A stretch of DNA of 61,630 bases from Blastococcus atacamensis. GTDB lineage: Bacteria > Actinomycetota > Actinomycetes > Mycobacteriales > Geodermatophilaceae. Position 1 is the stretch's first letter. Each line of letters starts with the position of its first letter. Shown piece by piece: positions 12,155 to 20,506 of the stretch. The notes under the pieces were generated by a model that was given only the letters and a program-made list of their open reading frames with translations, ran no database searches and had not been told where the DNA came from. The translations under genes were made by a program, and so were the position numbers. The stretch is from contig NZ_POQU01000013.1 in NCBI RefSeq assembly GCF_002938425.1, forward strand, positions 1 to 61,630, given 5' to 3'.

Positions 12155-12553
12155 TCAGCGTGCGGGGCTGTCGGCGATCGTGAAGAGATCGATCAGACCG
12201 GTGACCTCGAGGGGTCGGGTGACGGCACGCGTCGTGGCGATGAGGCTCAGCGCGACCTCGCGGCTGCGGGCGGACTTCTGCGTCTCCACCAGCACGGCGA
12301 GACCGGCCGAGCCCAGGAACTGGACGCCCGACAGATCGATGACGAGTTCCCGCGGCGACTGCTCGAGCTGGCTGTCCAGCGTCGAACGCAGCACGGGAGC
12401 GGTGAAGGTGTCCACCTCGCCAACGACCGTGACCGTGACCGCGCCGTCCTCACCGGTGGAGGTCGACAGCGTGATCACGTCGTCGAAGGGTGCCTCGGTG
12501 TTCTCGGTCGACACGTCGGGCTGTCCCTCGGGGGGCAGGTCGGAAGTGGTCAC
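12155..12553 (-). CDS. STAS-domain anti-sigma factor antagonist
   Basis: 132 residues: an acidic 30-residue tail, then a STAS fold (VTVTVVGEVDTFTAPVL, LVIDLSGVQFLGSAGLAVLV, LEVTGLIDLF). The Ser of FLGSAG is at the site that RsbW-type kinases phosphorylate in SpoIIAA/RsbV. It is a plausible partner of the anti-sigma factor at 8469-8960 and of the phosphatase fusion at 9183-11012. GTG at 12553 follows GAGGAG by 9 nt. No SigF-type promoter was found in front of it. Confidence 0.88.
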   Translation of the reverse strand: MTTSDLPPEGQPDVSTENTEAPFDDVITLSTSTGEDGAVTVTVVGEVDTFTAPVLRSTLDSQLEQSPRELVIDLSGVQFLGSAGLAVLVETQKSARSREVALSLIATTRAVTRPLEVTGLIDLFTIADSPAR

Positions 12554-12814
12554 GGACAGTGGCTCCTCTCGGCGGCACCCGGACGGCGGACCGCCCGGAC
12601 AATCTACCGCTGTGCGCTCCGGGGGCACGGAGGTCCCCGGTGCGCCGGTGATCGAACGTTTTCCCGTACCTGGCCATGGGCCCTGCACGGGGCGGCTGCC
12701 TGCTGAACCGCTGACCCAACGTAGACAACCACCACCGCGCGTGCCAACTCGCCCCCCGGGAGACACCCGTCGGGGTGCCCGGAGAGCGGGTCGGGGAGGC
12801 GCGGAGCGGCGGGA
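12554..12814. other. Intergenic region, no gene seen
   Basis: 261 bases between two minus-strand genes. It must hold the promoter of the STAS gene and the 3' end of the DUF5709 transcript. No clear sigma motif, terminator or small gene was recognised. Confidence 0.4.
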
Positions 12815-13228
12815 TCAGCCGTCGGTGAGGTGCATGGCGGACTCCTCGGGGCCCTCGCCGCCGACGGGCGCGTCTGCGGTGGCCTCGATGTCGTCCGCGG
12901 TGCGGTTGGTCCCCGAGTCGCTGAACGGCGTCGTGGAGGTGTCCTGCTCGAGCTGGGCGTCGGCCCGGTTCGGGTCCTCCGCCGGCCGCACGTCCGGGGC
13001 GTCGTCGGGGAGCTCGCGGTCCAGGCGGCCGGTCAGCGACTCGCCCTCGGACTGCTCGAACGCGGTGGTGCCGAAGTCGGCGCTGGCGCCCGCCCGTTCG
13101 CCGGGCAGCGCCTCGAACTGCGGGTCCTCAGCGGTCTCCATCGTGGGCGAGTCGTCCTGCGCGGTCTCGGGGATGCCCTCGTCCTCGGGGAAGACGTCGC
13201 GCGCGGTCTGGCCCTCGGGCTGCGTCAT
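12815..13228 (-). CDS. DUF5709 domain-containing protein
   Basis: A 137-residue, strongly acidic, apparently unstructured protein of unknown function. Several segments recall the family: DVFPEDEGIPE near the N terminus, SLTGRLDRELPDDAPD, NRADAQLEQDTS and a Gly/Glu-rich end. There are no Cys residues, signal peptide or membrane segments. It is divergent from the DUF1360 gene across 189 bases. Assignment is by remembered sequence style rather than a database hit. Confidence 0.72.
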   Translation of the reverse strand: MTQPEGQTARDVFPEDEGIPETAQDDSPTMETAEDPQFEALPGERAGASADFGTTAFEQSEGESLTGRLDRELPDDAPDVRPAEDPNRADAQLEQDTSTTPFSDSGTNRTADDIEATADAPVGGEGPEESAMHLTDG

Positions 13229-13417
13229 GCGGTGCCTCCGTCTCTGCGCGGCGTGCGCGCGGTTCGTCGTGGCGCCGTCATCGGCGCCGGAGCCGGTCGG
13301 TGGACCGGCGTCGGACCTCCGCCCTACCCGGGCGCCTGGCGGCCATGCGCCGGTGTGCCTCGCCGCACTCCAACCGTTTCGCGGCATGGGAGCCGTTCCT
13401 CGGGGTAGCGGGGAGCC

Positions 13418-13993
13418 ATGGCTTTCGCAGACGAGGTGCAGCGGGTCGGAGCACCGATCCGGCGGTGGGCACGGACCCAGAAGCGCGAATACACGCAGGG
13501 GGAGGCCCGTCCGCTGGCCGGTGACCTCGGGGCGATGGGCGTCTACATGAGCCTGGTCGCCGGGGGCGCGGCCGCGGTGCGCGCGTCGGGCAAGCAGCTG
13601 CCCGAGCGGATCCCGTTCGGGGATGCCGCGCTGCTCACCGTCGCGACCTTCCGGCTGGCCCGCCGGATCGCCAAGGACCCGGTCACGGCCCCGGTCCGGG
13701 CACCCTTCGTGCGGTTCGAGGGGCCGTCGGGGCACGCGGAGGTCGCCGAGGAGGTGCGCGAGCACGGCGGGGTGAAGCACGCCGTGGGGGAGCTGCTGAC
13801 CTGCCCGTTCTGCCTGGCCCAGTGGGTCGGCACCGCCTTCGTGTTCGGATACGTGACCGCCCCCCGGGCGACCCGGCTGGCGGCGCTCACCATGACGACC
13901 GTCGCGGGCTCCGACGTCCTGCAGTTCGTCTACGACGCCATCCAGAACGGGGCGCTGGCGCCGTCCGAGGACGAGGCGGGCGTCGAGAGCTGA
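13418..13993 (+). CDS. DUF1360 domain membrane protein
   Basis: 191 residues with two or three hydrophobic stretches (MGVYMSLVAGGAAAV; the region around GTAFVFGYVTAP). It has the DUF1360 hallmarks FGDAALLTVATFRLARRIAKD and ELLTCPFCLAQWVG, whose CxxC could bind metal or form a disulfide at the membrane. Related proteins occur in spore formers, but the function is unknown. GGGGAG lies 4 nt before the ATG. The gene stands alone, with its divergent neighbour on the other strand. Confidence 0.85.
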   Translation: MAFADEVQRVGAPIRRWARTQKREYTQGEARPLAGDLGAMGVYMSLVAGGAAAVRASGKQLPERIPFGDAALLTVATFRLARRIAKDPVTAPVRAPFVRFEGPSGHAEVAEEVREHGGVKHAVGELLTCPFCLAQWVGTAFVFGYVTAPRATRLAALTMTTVAGSDVLQFVYDAIQNGALAPSEDEAGVES

Positions 13994-14133
13994 CCCGCGC
14001 CGCCTGTCGCCCGTAGGGGGGAGCGGGCGCGTCGTCCGGGCTGCCGCGGGTACCGCTCGGGACCTATCCTGCGATCTTGACCCGGCCTCGGGTCCTGGAG
14101 CGCCCGGCCGGCCGGGCGCGAGGGAGGAGCGGC

Positions 14134-15132
14134 ATGCGATCGATCTGGCGCGGCGCCGTGTCGTTCGGCCTGGTCAGCATCGGCGTGAAGCTGTACTCCG
14201 CCACCGAGGACAAGGACATCCGCTTCCACCAGGTGCACGCCGCCGACGGTGGCCGCGTGAAGTACAAGCGGGTCTGCTCGATCGACGGCGAGGAGGTCGA
14301 GTACTCCGACATCGCCAAGGGCTACGAGCTGCCCAGCGGCGAGGTCGTGATCCTCACCGACGAGGACTTCGAGGAGCTGCCCCTCACCACCCGCCGGGAG
14401 ATCGAGGTCCTGGAGTTCGTCGACCAGGACGAGATCGACCCGATCATGTTCGAGAAGACCTACTACCTCGAGCCCGACGGCCCGGCCGCCCGCCCCTACG
14501 TCCTGCTGCGGGACGCGCTGGAGAACGCCGGCCAGGTGGCGATCACCAAGATCGCGCTGCGCCAGCGGGAGTCGCTGGCCGCGATGCGGGTGCGCGACGG
14601 GATCCTGGTGCTGCACACCATGCGGTGGCCCGACGAGATCCGGCGTCCCGACTTCGCGTTCCTGGACGAGGACATCTCGGTGCGGCCGCAGGAGCTGAAG
14701 ATGGCCGAGGCGCTCATCGGCTCGATGACCGCCGAGTTCGACCCCACCGAGTTCACCGACGACTACCGCGAGGCCATGGCGGCGCTGCTCGAGGCCAAGC
14801 AGAGCGGCGGGGAGGTGGCACAGGTCCCCGACGCGCCGGACGACGGCGCCGCCGTCGTCGACCTGATGAGCGCGCTGCGCCGCAGCGTCGAGCGGGCCCG
14901 GGGCGGTGCGGCCGACGGCGAGTCGGCTGAGGAGCCGGCAGCTGCGAAGAAGTCGGCACCGAAGAAGGCTGCCGCCGACGAGGCCCCGGCCAAGAAGCCC
15001 GCCGCCAAGAAGCCCGCCGCGAAGAAGGCCGCCCCGAAGAAGGCGGCCGCGACGACGCCGGCGACGAAGACTCCCGCCCGGGCCGCTGCCGGCGACAAGC
15101 CGCCCGCCAAGCGGGCCCGCCGCAGCGCCTGA
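14134..15132 (+). CDS. ku: Ku, DNA end-binding protein of NHEJ
   Basis: 332 residues. Homodimeric Ku rings thread onto broken ends and recruit LigD. The core (about 1-260) starts RSIWRGAVSFGLVSIGVKLY, includes GYELPSGEVVILTDEDFEEL and ELKMAEALIGSM, and is full length. The last 75 residues are Lys/Ala/Pro-rich repeats (AAKKPAAKK style), as in mycobacterial and streptomycete Ku, and probably add DNA binding. ATG at 14134 follows GGGAGGAG. A -10-like TATCCT is at 14065-14070. The ligase gene starts one base after the stop. Confidence 0.96.
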   Translation: MRSIWRGAVSFGLVSIGVKLYSATEDKDIRFHQVHAADGGRVKYKRVCSIDGEEVEYSDIAKGYELPSGEVVILTDEDFEELPLTTRREIEVLEFVDQDEIDPIMFEKTYYLEPDGPAARPYVLLRDALENAGQVAITKIALRQRESLAAMRVRDGILVLHTMRWPDEIRRPDFAFLDEDISVRPQELKMAEALIGSMTAEFDPTEFTDDYREAMAALLEAKQSGGEVAQVPDAPDDGAAVVDLMSALRRSVERARGGAADGESAEEPAAAKKSAPKKAAADEAPAKKPAAKKPAAKKAAPKKAAATTPATKTPARAAAGDKPPAKRARRSA

Positions 15133-15133
15133 G

Positions 15134-16102
15134 GTGGTCGCTCCCGAGCCGACCGACCTCCCGCTGCCGATGCTGGCGGTCGCCGGCGACCTGCCTGCCG
15201 AGGACGGCGGCTGGGGGTACGAGTTCAAGTGGGACGGCGTCCGCGCGCTCGCGGGCGTGCGCGACGGCCGGCTCACGCTGGCCTCCCGCAAGGGGGCGGA
15301 CATCACCGTGCGGTACCCGGAGGTCGGGCGGCTGCCCGCGGCGCTCGCCGGTCGCGACGTCGTCGTCGACGGCGAGATCGTGATGATGGACGCCGCCGGG
15401 CGACCCGACTTCGGGGCGCTGCAGAACCGCATGCACCGCACGGGGCCCGAGGTGTCGAGGATGGCCGCGGCCGCACCGGTGACCTATCTCGTCTTCGACC
15501 TGCTCGCCCTCGACGGCGAGGACCTGCGCGCCCGCCCGTACGCCGAGCGGCGTGCGCTGCTCGACGAGCTCGCGCCCGCCGGCGGCCGCTGGGTGTTGAC
15601 CCCGTGGTGGCCGGGCTCCGGCGCGGACGTGCGGGCGGCCAGCGAGGAGAACGGCCTCGAAGGCGTCGTCGCCAAACGGCTGGCGTCCCCGTACCGCGAG
15701 GGCGCCCGCAGTCCCGACTGGCGCAAGATCAAGAACTTCTTCACCCAGTCCGTCGTCGTCGGGGGCTGGCGGCCGGGGCAGGGGCGGCGCGCCGGCACGA
15801 TCGGCTCGCTGCTGGTGGGGGTGCCCGACGACGAGGGGCGGTTGGTCTACGTGGGCCACGTCGGTACCGGGTTCACCGACCAGGCGCTCCGGGACCTGCA
15901 GCGGCTGCTCACCCCTCGCCGGACGCCACCCTTCGACGGCACGCTGCCGCGCGAGGTCACCCGGGACGCGCACTGGGTCGAGCCCGACCTCGTCGGCGAG
16001 GTCGCCTACGCCGTGTGGACGGCGGAGGGGCGGCTGCGGCACCCGGCCTGGCGCGGGGTGCGCGACGACCTCGAACCGGACGACGTGGTGCGCGAGTCGT
16101 GA
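15134..16102 (+). CDS. ligD: ATP-dependent DNA ligase (LigD ligase domain, stand-alone)
   Basis: 322 residues. It seals DNA ends in NHEJ. Nucleotidyltransferase motifs are clear: the AMP-accepting Lys in EFKWDGVRA, SRKGADIT, VVDGEIVMMD, LVFDLLALDGEDL, GLEGVVAKRL and WRKIKN. An OB-fold domain follows (about 205-310). The enzyme has neither the polymerase nor the phosphoesterase domain of full LigD. GTG at 15134 leaves one base after the ku stop, so translation is probably coupled. The polymerase is encoded separately 16 bases downstream. Confidence 0.93.
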   Translation: MVAPEPTDLPLPMLAVAGDLPAEDGGWGYEFKWDGVRALAGVRDGRLTLASRKGADITVRYPEVGRLPAALAGRDVVVDGEIVMMDAAGRPDFGALQNRMHRTGPEVSRMAAAAPVTYLVFDLLALDGEDLRARPYAERRALLDELAPAGGRWVLTPWWPGSGADVRAASEENGLEGVVAKRLASPYREGARSPDWRKIKNFFTQSVVVGGWRPGQGRRAGTIGSLLVGVPDDEGRLVYVGHVGTGFTDQALRDLQRLLTPRRTPPFDGTLPREVTRDAHWVEPDLVGEVAYAVWTAEGRLRHPAWRGVRDDLEPDDVVRES

Positions 16103-16118
16103 GGCGGCGGGGAGCGTC

Positions 16119-17048
16119 GTGAGCCCCGCCAAGCAGCGGGTGGAGATCGCCGGGCGCCAGCTGGCGGTCTCGAACCTCGAGAAGGTGCTGTTCCCCGAGG
16201 TGGGGTTCACCAAGGCGCAGGTCATCGACTACTACGTGCGGATCGCGCCGGTCCTGCTGCCGCACGTCGCCGGCCGGCCGGTCACCTTCACCCGCTGGCC
16301 CGACGGCGTCGAGGGGCAGGCCTTCTTCGAGAAGAACAGCGCCCGGCACGCACCCGAGTGGGTGCGGTCGGTGACGATCCCGAGCCCGGGCAGCTCGAGG
16401 GGGCGGGAGACGCTCGACATGGTGCTGCTGGAGCACGTCGCCGACCTCGCGTGGGCGGCGAACCTGGCGGCCCTGGAGATCCACGTGCCGCAGTGGCAGG
16501 TCGACGACGCCGGTGCCGCGCAGCTGCCCGACCTGCTGGTCCTCGACCTCGACCCCGGGCCGGAGACCGGCATCCTGGAGTGCTGCCTCGTGGCCGAGCG
16601 GCTCGGTGCCCGGCTCGAGGCCGACGGCCTGGACCCGGTCGTGAAGACCTCGGGGTCCAAGGGGATGCAGGTCTACGCACCGATCGAGGCCGCCGACCGC
16701 GAGCACCCGAGCCGGTACGCCAGGACGCTGGCGCAAGAGCTCAGCGCGGAGACGCCGGACGACGTGGTGTGGCGGATGGAGAAGGCGCTGCGGCCGGGCA
16801 AGGTGCTCATCGACTGGAGCCAGAACAACCCGGCCAAGACGACGGTGGCGCCCTACTCACTGCGGGCGCGCGCGGGCGCCACGGTGTCCACGCCGATCGG
16901 CTGGGACGAGGTCGACGCCGTCCGCGACGGCTCGCTGGACCCGGCCGCGCTGCGCTTCACCACCGACGACGTCCTCGCGCGGGTGGAGGAGTACGGCGAC
17001 CTGTTCGACGTCGCAGGCGCCCGGCGGGCTCCGCTGCCGGACCTCTGA
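16119..17048 (+). CDS. ligD: LigD polymerase/primase domain protein (stand-alone)
   Basis: 309 residues of the archaeo-eukaryotic primase fold. In NHEJ it fills gaps and adds ribonucleotides at ends. NLEKVLFPEVGFTKAQVIDYY begins the domain; LVLDLDPGP holds the metal-binding Asp pair, KTSGSKGMQVYAP the nucleotide site and VLIDWSQN the third acidic residue. GTG at 16119 follows GGGGAG. With the two upstream genes it makes a split LigD system. The phosphoesterase module that trims 3' ends is not encoded nearby. Confidence 0.93.
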   Translation: MSPAKQRVEIAGRQLAVSNLEKVLFPEVGFTKAQVIDYYVRIAPVLLPHVAGRPVTFTRWPDGVEGQAFFEKNSARHAPEWVRSVTIPSPGSSRGRETLDMVLLEHVADLAWAANLAALEIHVPQWQVDDAGAAQLPDLLVLDLDPGPETGILECCLVAERLGARLEADGLDPVVKTSGSKGMQVYAPIEAADREHPSRYARTLAQELSAETPDDVVWRMEKALRPGKVLIDWSQNNPAKTTVAPYSLRARAGATVSTPIGWDEVDAVRDGSLDPAALRFTTDDVLARVEEYGDLFDVAGARRAPLPDL

Positions 17049-17052
17049 CCCC

Positions 17053-17117
17053 CTCCGTGATCACGGAGCGGTGACCACCGTGCGGGGTGATTCGGTGGTC
17101 ACAGCTCCATGATCACC
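17053..17117. repeat. Large inverted repeat between ligD-pol and purU
   Basis: 17057-17080 and 17093-17116 are inverted copies of 24 bases with two internal mismatches, separated by 12 bases. A perfect 16-base palindrome, CTCCGTGATCACGGAG (17053-17068), is nested in the left arm. It could be the terminator of the NHEJ operon, an operator for purU, or a dispersed palindromic repeat. Confidence 0.8.
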
Positions 17118-17146
17118 GCCGCGGGAGGTCTGGGACGATCTTGCCC

Positions 17147-18022
17147 ATGGCTCCCGCGCAGAAGGTCCGGCCCACCGACGCCGGCAGGCTGGTCGTCCGC
17201 TGTCCCGACCGCCCCGGGATCGTCGCGGCGATCAGCGGTCTGATGGCCGAGGTCGGCGCCAACATCACCGACTCCCAGCAGCACTCGTCGGACCCGAGCG
17301 GCGGCACCTTCACCCTGCGCCTGGAGTTCGTGCTCGCCGGCCTGGCCGCGCGCCGCGAGGAGCTGGAGGGCCGGCTGCGCGGGCTGGCGGGGGAGTGGCA
17401 GCTCACCTGGCGGCTCGTGGAGGCCTCGCACCGCCCGACGGTCGCGGTCTTCGTCAGCCTCACCGACCACGTACTGCAGGAGCTCGTCTACCGGGTGCGC
17501 GCCGGTGACCTGCGGGCCGACATCGTCGCCGTCGTCTCCAACCACCCCGACCTCGAGCCGGTGGCGGCCGCGGCAGGGATCCCGTTCCACCTCGTGCCGG
17601 TGACGGCGGGGACCAAGGCGGAGGCCGAGGCGCGGGCGCTGGAGATCATCGGCGACGTGGACCTCGTCGTGCTTGCGCGCTACATGCAGATCGTGTCCCC
17701 GGAGTTCTGCGCGCGGTTCCCGGAGCGGTTGATCAACATCCACCACAGCTTCCTGCCGGCCTTCGTCGGGGCGAACCCCTACCGGGCGGCACACGATCGC
17801 GGGGTCAAGCTGATCGGCGCCACGGCCCACTACGTGACTGCCGAGCTGGACGCCGGGCCGATCATCGAGCAGGAGGTGGCGCGGGTGGACCACCGCGCGA
17901 CGGTGGAGGACATGCGCCGGGTGGGCCGGTACGTCGAGCGCCAGGTGCTGGCGCAGGCGGTCACCTGGCACGTGGAGGACCGGGTGATCGTGGAGGGTCC
18001 CCGCACCATCGTCTTCGCCTGA
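17147..18022 (+). CDS. purU: Formyltetrahydrofolate deformylase
   Basis: 291 residues. It hydrolyses 10-formyl-THF to formate and THF, balancing one-carbon pools. The N-terminal ACT domain (about 10-85, VVRCPDRPGIVAAISGLMAE) is the usual sensor. The formyltransferase domain (about 95-285) contains LARYMQIVSP, then NIHHSFLPAFVGANPY with the catalytic Asn and His, and GATAHYVTAELDAGPIIEQ with the catalytic Asp. ATG at 17147 was chosen at the start of family similarity. The gene is bracketed on both sides by palindromic GATCA-containing hairpins. Confidence 0.95.
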   Translation: MAPAQKVRPTDAGRLVVRCPDRPGIVAAISGLMAEVGANITDSQQHSSDPSGGTFTLRLEFVLAGLAARREELEGRLRGLAGEWQLTWRLVEASHRPTVAVFVSLTDHVLQELVYRVRAGDLRADIVAVVSNHPDLEPVAAAAGIPFHLVPVTAGTKAEAEARALEIIGDVDLVVLARYMQIVSPEFCARFPERLINIHHSFLPAFVGANPYRAAHDRGVKLIGATAHYVTAELDAGPIIEQEVARVDHRATVEDMRRVGRYVERQVLAQAVTWHVEDRVIVEGPRTIVFA

Positions 18023-18030
18023 CCGCCGCT

Positions 18031-18114
18031 GATGATCAGGTCTCCTGATCATCCGGGGTCCTGGCTCACCACCGGTGATGAGCCAGGACCCGGAACGATC
18101 AGGTCTCCTGATCG
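18031..18114. repeat. Three-hairpin array with duplicated GATCA palindrome
   Basis: Hairpin 1: GATGATCAGG/CCTGATCATC (18031-18053) with loop TCT. Hairpin 2: a 13-bp stem, 18056-18068 with 18079-18091 (GGGTCCTGGCTCA). Hairpin 3: CGATCAGG/CCTGATCG (18096-18114), again with loop TCT. The 17-base core GATCAGGTCTCCTGATC is identical at 18034-18050 and 18097-18113, 63 bp apart. At the least it can terminate purU; its symmetry suggests a composite repeat. Confidence 0.85.
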
Positions 18115-18131
18115 ACATGGAGCACGTCCAT

Positions 18132-18158
18132 CCTTGTCTTGACTAGTTCAAAACAAGG
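18132..18158. promoter_or_regulatory. Fur-type operator before fur-katA
   Basis: CCTTGTCTTGA (18132-18142) and TCAAAACAAGG (18148-18158) form an 11-5-11 inverted repeat with one mismatch, an AT-rich island in GC-rich DNA. CCATCC (18128-18133) and GGATGG (18164-18169) extend the symmetry. The location 18 bases before the regulator start fits autoregulation by a peroxide-sensing Fur protein. Confidence 0.75.
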
Positions 18159-18175
18159 CGGTTGGATGGCCAGTG

Positions 18176-18664
18176 ATGGAGACGACCTGGGCGCACCAGC
18201 TGCGGGAGGCCGGGCTGCGCGTGACGCGGCCCCGCCTGTCGGTGCTGGGCGTCCTGGCCCAGCACCCGCACGCCGACGCCGACACCATCGTCACCGGTGC
18301 CCGTGAACAGCACCCTTCGCTGTCGCCCCAGGCCGTCTACGGAGTGCTCAAGGCGTTCGTCGCCGCGGGCATCGCGCGCCGCATCGAGCCCGCCGGCGCG
18401 CCCGCGCTGTTCGAGCTGCGGGTGGGCGACAACCACCACCACCTGGTCTGCCGCTCGTGCGGTGCCGTCGCAGACGTCGACTGCACCGTGGGCGCAGCCC
18501 CCTGTCTGACCCCGTCGGACACGGCCGGCTTCGTCATCGACGAGGCCGAAGTCGTGTTCTGGGGTCTCTGTCGGCAGTGCCATGACCGTGACCGCCAGGT
18601 CGCGGTCGGCGCCGAAGCCGTGCAATTTGAGCAGCACGAAATCCGAGGAGGAGCACGCGCATGA
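18176..18664 (+). CDS. fur: Fur-family regulator, peroxide-sensing (FurA/CatR) type
   Basis: 162 residues. The N-terminal winged helix (about 1-85) has [15 protein letters not shown] and [16 protein letters not shown]. The dimerisation/metal part has [20 protein letters not shown] (His-rich site plus CxxC) and a second CRQC for the structural zinc. The gene overlaps the catalase start by 4 bases, the common fur-kat arrangement, so the protein most likely senses peroxide and represses its own operon through the palindrome at 18132-18158. ATG at 18176 follows GGATGG; GTG at 18173 is equally possible. Metal type is inferred, not visible. Confidence 0.9.
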   Translation: METTWAHQLREAGLRVTRPRLSVLGVLAQHPHADADTIVTGAREQHPSLSPQAVYGVLKAFVAAGIARRIEPAGAPALFELRVGDNHHHLVCRSCGAVADVDCTVGAAPCLTPSDTAGFVIDEAEVVFWGLCRQCHDRDRQVAVGAEAVQFEQHEIRGGARA

Positions 18665-20322
18665 CCGACGTCGCATCGCAGGGTCCGGCCCCGAGCGAGG
18701 CCGACCGGCCCGTTCTGACCAACCGTCAGGGCCACCCGGTCTACGACAACCAGAACCAGCGGACGGTGGGCGCCCGAGGACCGGCGACCCTGGAGAACTA
18801 CCAGTTCCTCGAGAAGATCAGCCACTTCGACCGCGAGCGGATCCCCGAGCGCGTCGTGCACGCCCGCGGCATCACCGCCTTCGGCTACTTCGAGGCCGAC
18901 GGCACCGTGGGCGACGAGCCGGTCAGCAAGTACACCCGCGCCAAGCTGTTCCAGGAGAAGGGCAAGCGCACCGACGTCGCGCTGCGCTTCTCCACCGTGG
19001 CCGGTGGCCGCGACTCCTCCGAGTCCGCCCGTGACCCGCGCGGTTTCGCCGTGAAGTTCTACACCGAGGACGGCAACTGGGACCTCGTCGGCAACAACCT
19101 GGGTGTCTTCTTCATCCGGGACGCCATCAAGTTCCCCGACTTCATCCACTCGCAGAAGCCGGACCCGGTCACCTTCGAGGCCAACGTCGCCGAGCGCGCG
19201 TTCGACTTCTTCAGCCAGACCCCCGAGGCCATGCACATGATCTCGCTGGTCTTCAGCCCCCGCGGCACGCCGGCTGACTACCGGCACATGCAGGGCTTCG
19301 GCGTGAACACCTACAAGTGGGTGAACGCCGACGGCGAGACCGTCCTGGTCAAGTACCACTGGTACCCCAAGGAGGGCGTGAAGTCCTGGGGTGCCGCGGA
19401 CGCCTCGGCCGCGCAGGCCAAGAGCCTGGGCACCCACACCAAGGACCTGCACGACGCCATCGCCGCGGGCGACTACCCGCAGTGGGACCTCTACGTCCAG
19501 ATCATGAGCGACGACGAGCACCCGGAGCTGGACTTCGACCCGCTCGACGACACCAAGACCTGGCCGCAGGAGCTCTTCCCGGTCCGCAAGGTCGGCACCA
19601 TGACCCTGAACCGGATGCCGTCGGACAACTTCACCGAGAACGAGCAGATCGCGTTCGGCACCGGTGTGCTGGTGGACGGCCTGGACTTCTCCGACGACAA
19701 GATGCTCGTCGGCCGGACGTTCTCCTACTCCGACACCCAGCGCTACCGGGTGGGCCCGAACTACCTGCAGCTGCCGGTGAACGCCCCGAAGGCCCGGGTC
19801 GCCACCAACCAGCGCGACGGGCAGATGGCCTACGGCGTCGACCGTGCCGAGGGCACCAACCCGCACGTGAACTACGAGCCGTCGATCCTCGGCGGCCTGC
19901 GTGAGGCCGAGTACCCGACGCACGACGAGCAGGGCCCGGTCATCACCGGCCGGCTCACCCGGAAGCGGATCCCGCGCACGAACGACTACCAGCAGGCCGG
20001 TGAGCGCTACCAGCTCTCCGAGCAGTGGGAGAAGGACGAGCTGGTCGCCAACCTCGTCGGTGCCCTGGAGCAGTGCCGCCGCGACATCCAGGAGCGGATG
20101 GTGTGGCACTTCTTCATGTGCGACGACGAGTGGGGCCAGCGCGTCGGTGACGCCCTGGGGATCACCGCGGACGACGTCCGTGGCCTGGAGCCGCTGCAGA
20201 CGCAGACCCTCGACGAGGCCGAGCTGGCCCGTGCGGCCAACCTCGGCAAGAACGGTCCGCGCGACGTGACCGGCAAGGACATGACGCACTGCGTGCCGAA
20301 CGAGCACGTGACCGTCAGCTGA
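18661..20322 (+). CDS. katA: Monofunctional haem catalase
   Basis: 553 residues. It dismutates hydrogen peroxide in the cytoplasm. The catalytic His is in [11 protein letters not shown], the distal Asn lies in the [18 protein letters not shown] region, and the proximal haem Tyr is in [13 protein letters not shown]. The typical [20 protein letters not shown] is present. There is no C-terminal flavodoxin-like domain, so it is a small-subunit clade enzyme with a slightly long C terminus. The ATG overlaps the fur stop (ATGA), tying its expression to Fur. A long hairpin at 20377-20412 ends the transcript. Confidence 0.96.
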   Translation: MTDVASQGPAPSEADRPVLTNRQGHPVYDNQNQRTVGARGPATLENYQFLEKISHFDRERIPERVVHARGITAFGYFEADGTVGDEPVSKYTRAKLFQEKGKRTDVALRFSTVAGGRDSSESARDPRGFAVKFYTEDGNWDLVGNNLGVFFIRDAIKFPDFIHSQKPDPVTFEANVAERAFDFFSQTPEAMHMISLVFSPRGTPADYRHMQGFGVNTYKWVNADGETVLVKYHWYPKEGVKSWGAADASAAQAKSLGTHTKDLHDAIAAGDYPQWDLYVQIMSDDEHPELDFDPLDDTKTWPQELFPVRKVGTMTLNRMPSDNFTENEQIAFGTGVLVDGLDFSDDKMLVGRTFSYSDTQRYRVGPNYLQLPVNAPKARVATNQRDGQMAYGVDRAEGTNPHVNYEPSILGGLREAEYPTHDEQGPVITGRLTRKRIPRTNDYQQAGERYQLSEQWEKDELVANLVGALEQCRRDIQERMVWHFFMCDDEWGQRVGDALGITADDVRGLEPLQTQTLDEAELARAANLGKNGPRDVTGKDMTHCVPNEHVTVS

Positions 20323-20376
20323 GCAGGACCTCGGTGCTCCCCGCCACGCGCGGCGGGGTCCGCACCGGGGTGAGCG

Positions 20377-20412
20377 GCGGGCCGCGACCGGGACCTCCCG
20401 GTCGCGGCCCGC
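20377..20412. terminator. Terminator after katA
   Basis: A perfect 16-bp stem, GCGGGCCGCGACCGGG (20377-20392) with its complement (20397-20412), around an ACCT loop. It lies 55 bases after the katA stop. Confidence 0.88.
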
Positions 20413-20506
20413 TGTCGTTCCGCCCAGCGGAGACAGGTTTGGGTTCCCGGAGAGAGTGGCCCTTACGGTTCGGCGGACACGTGAAGACCGACCTGAGGGG
20501 ACGTTC

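Noticed and set aside
14930-15120. Short repeats at the end of ku as a possible CRISPR or repeat array
   Set aside because: They are Lys/Ala/Pro codon repeats inside the reading frame, without unique spacers.
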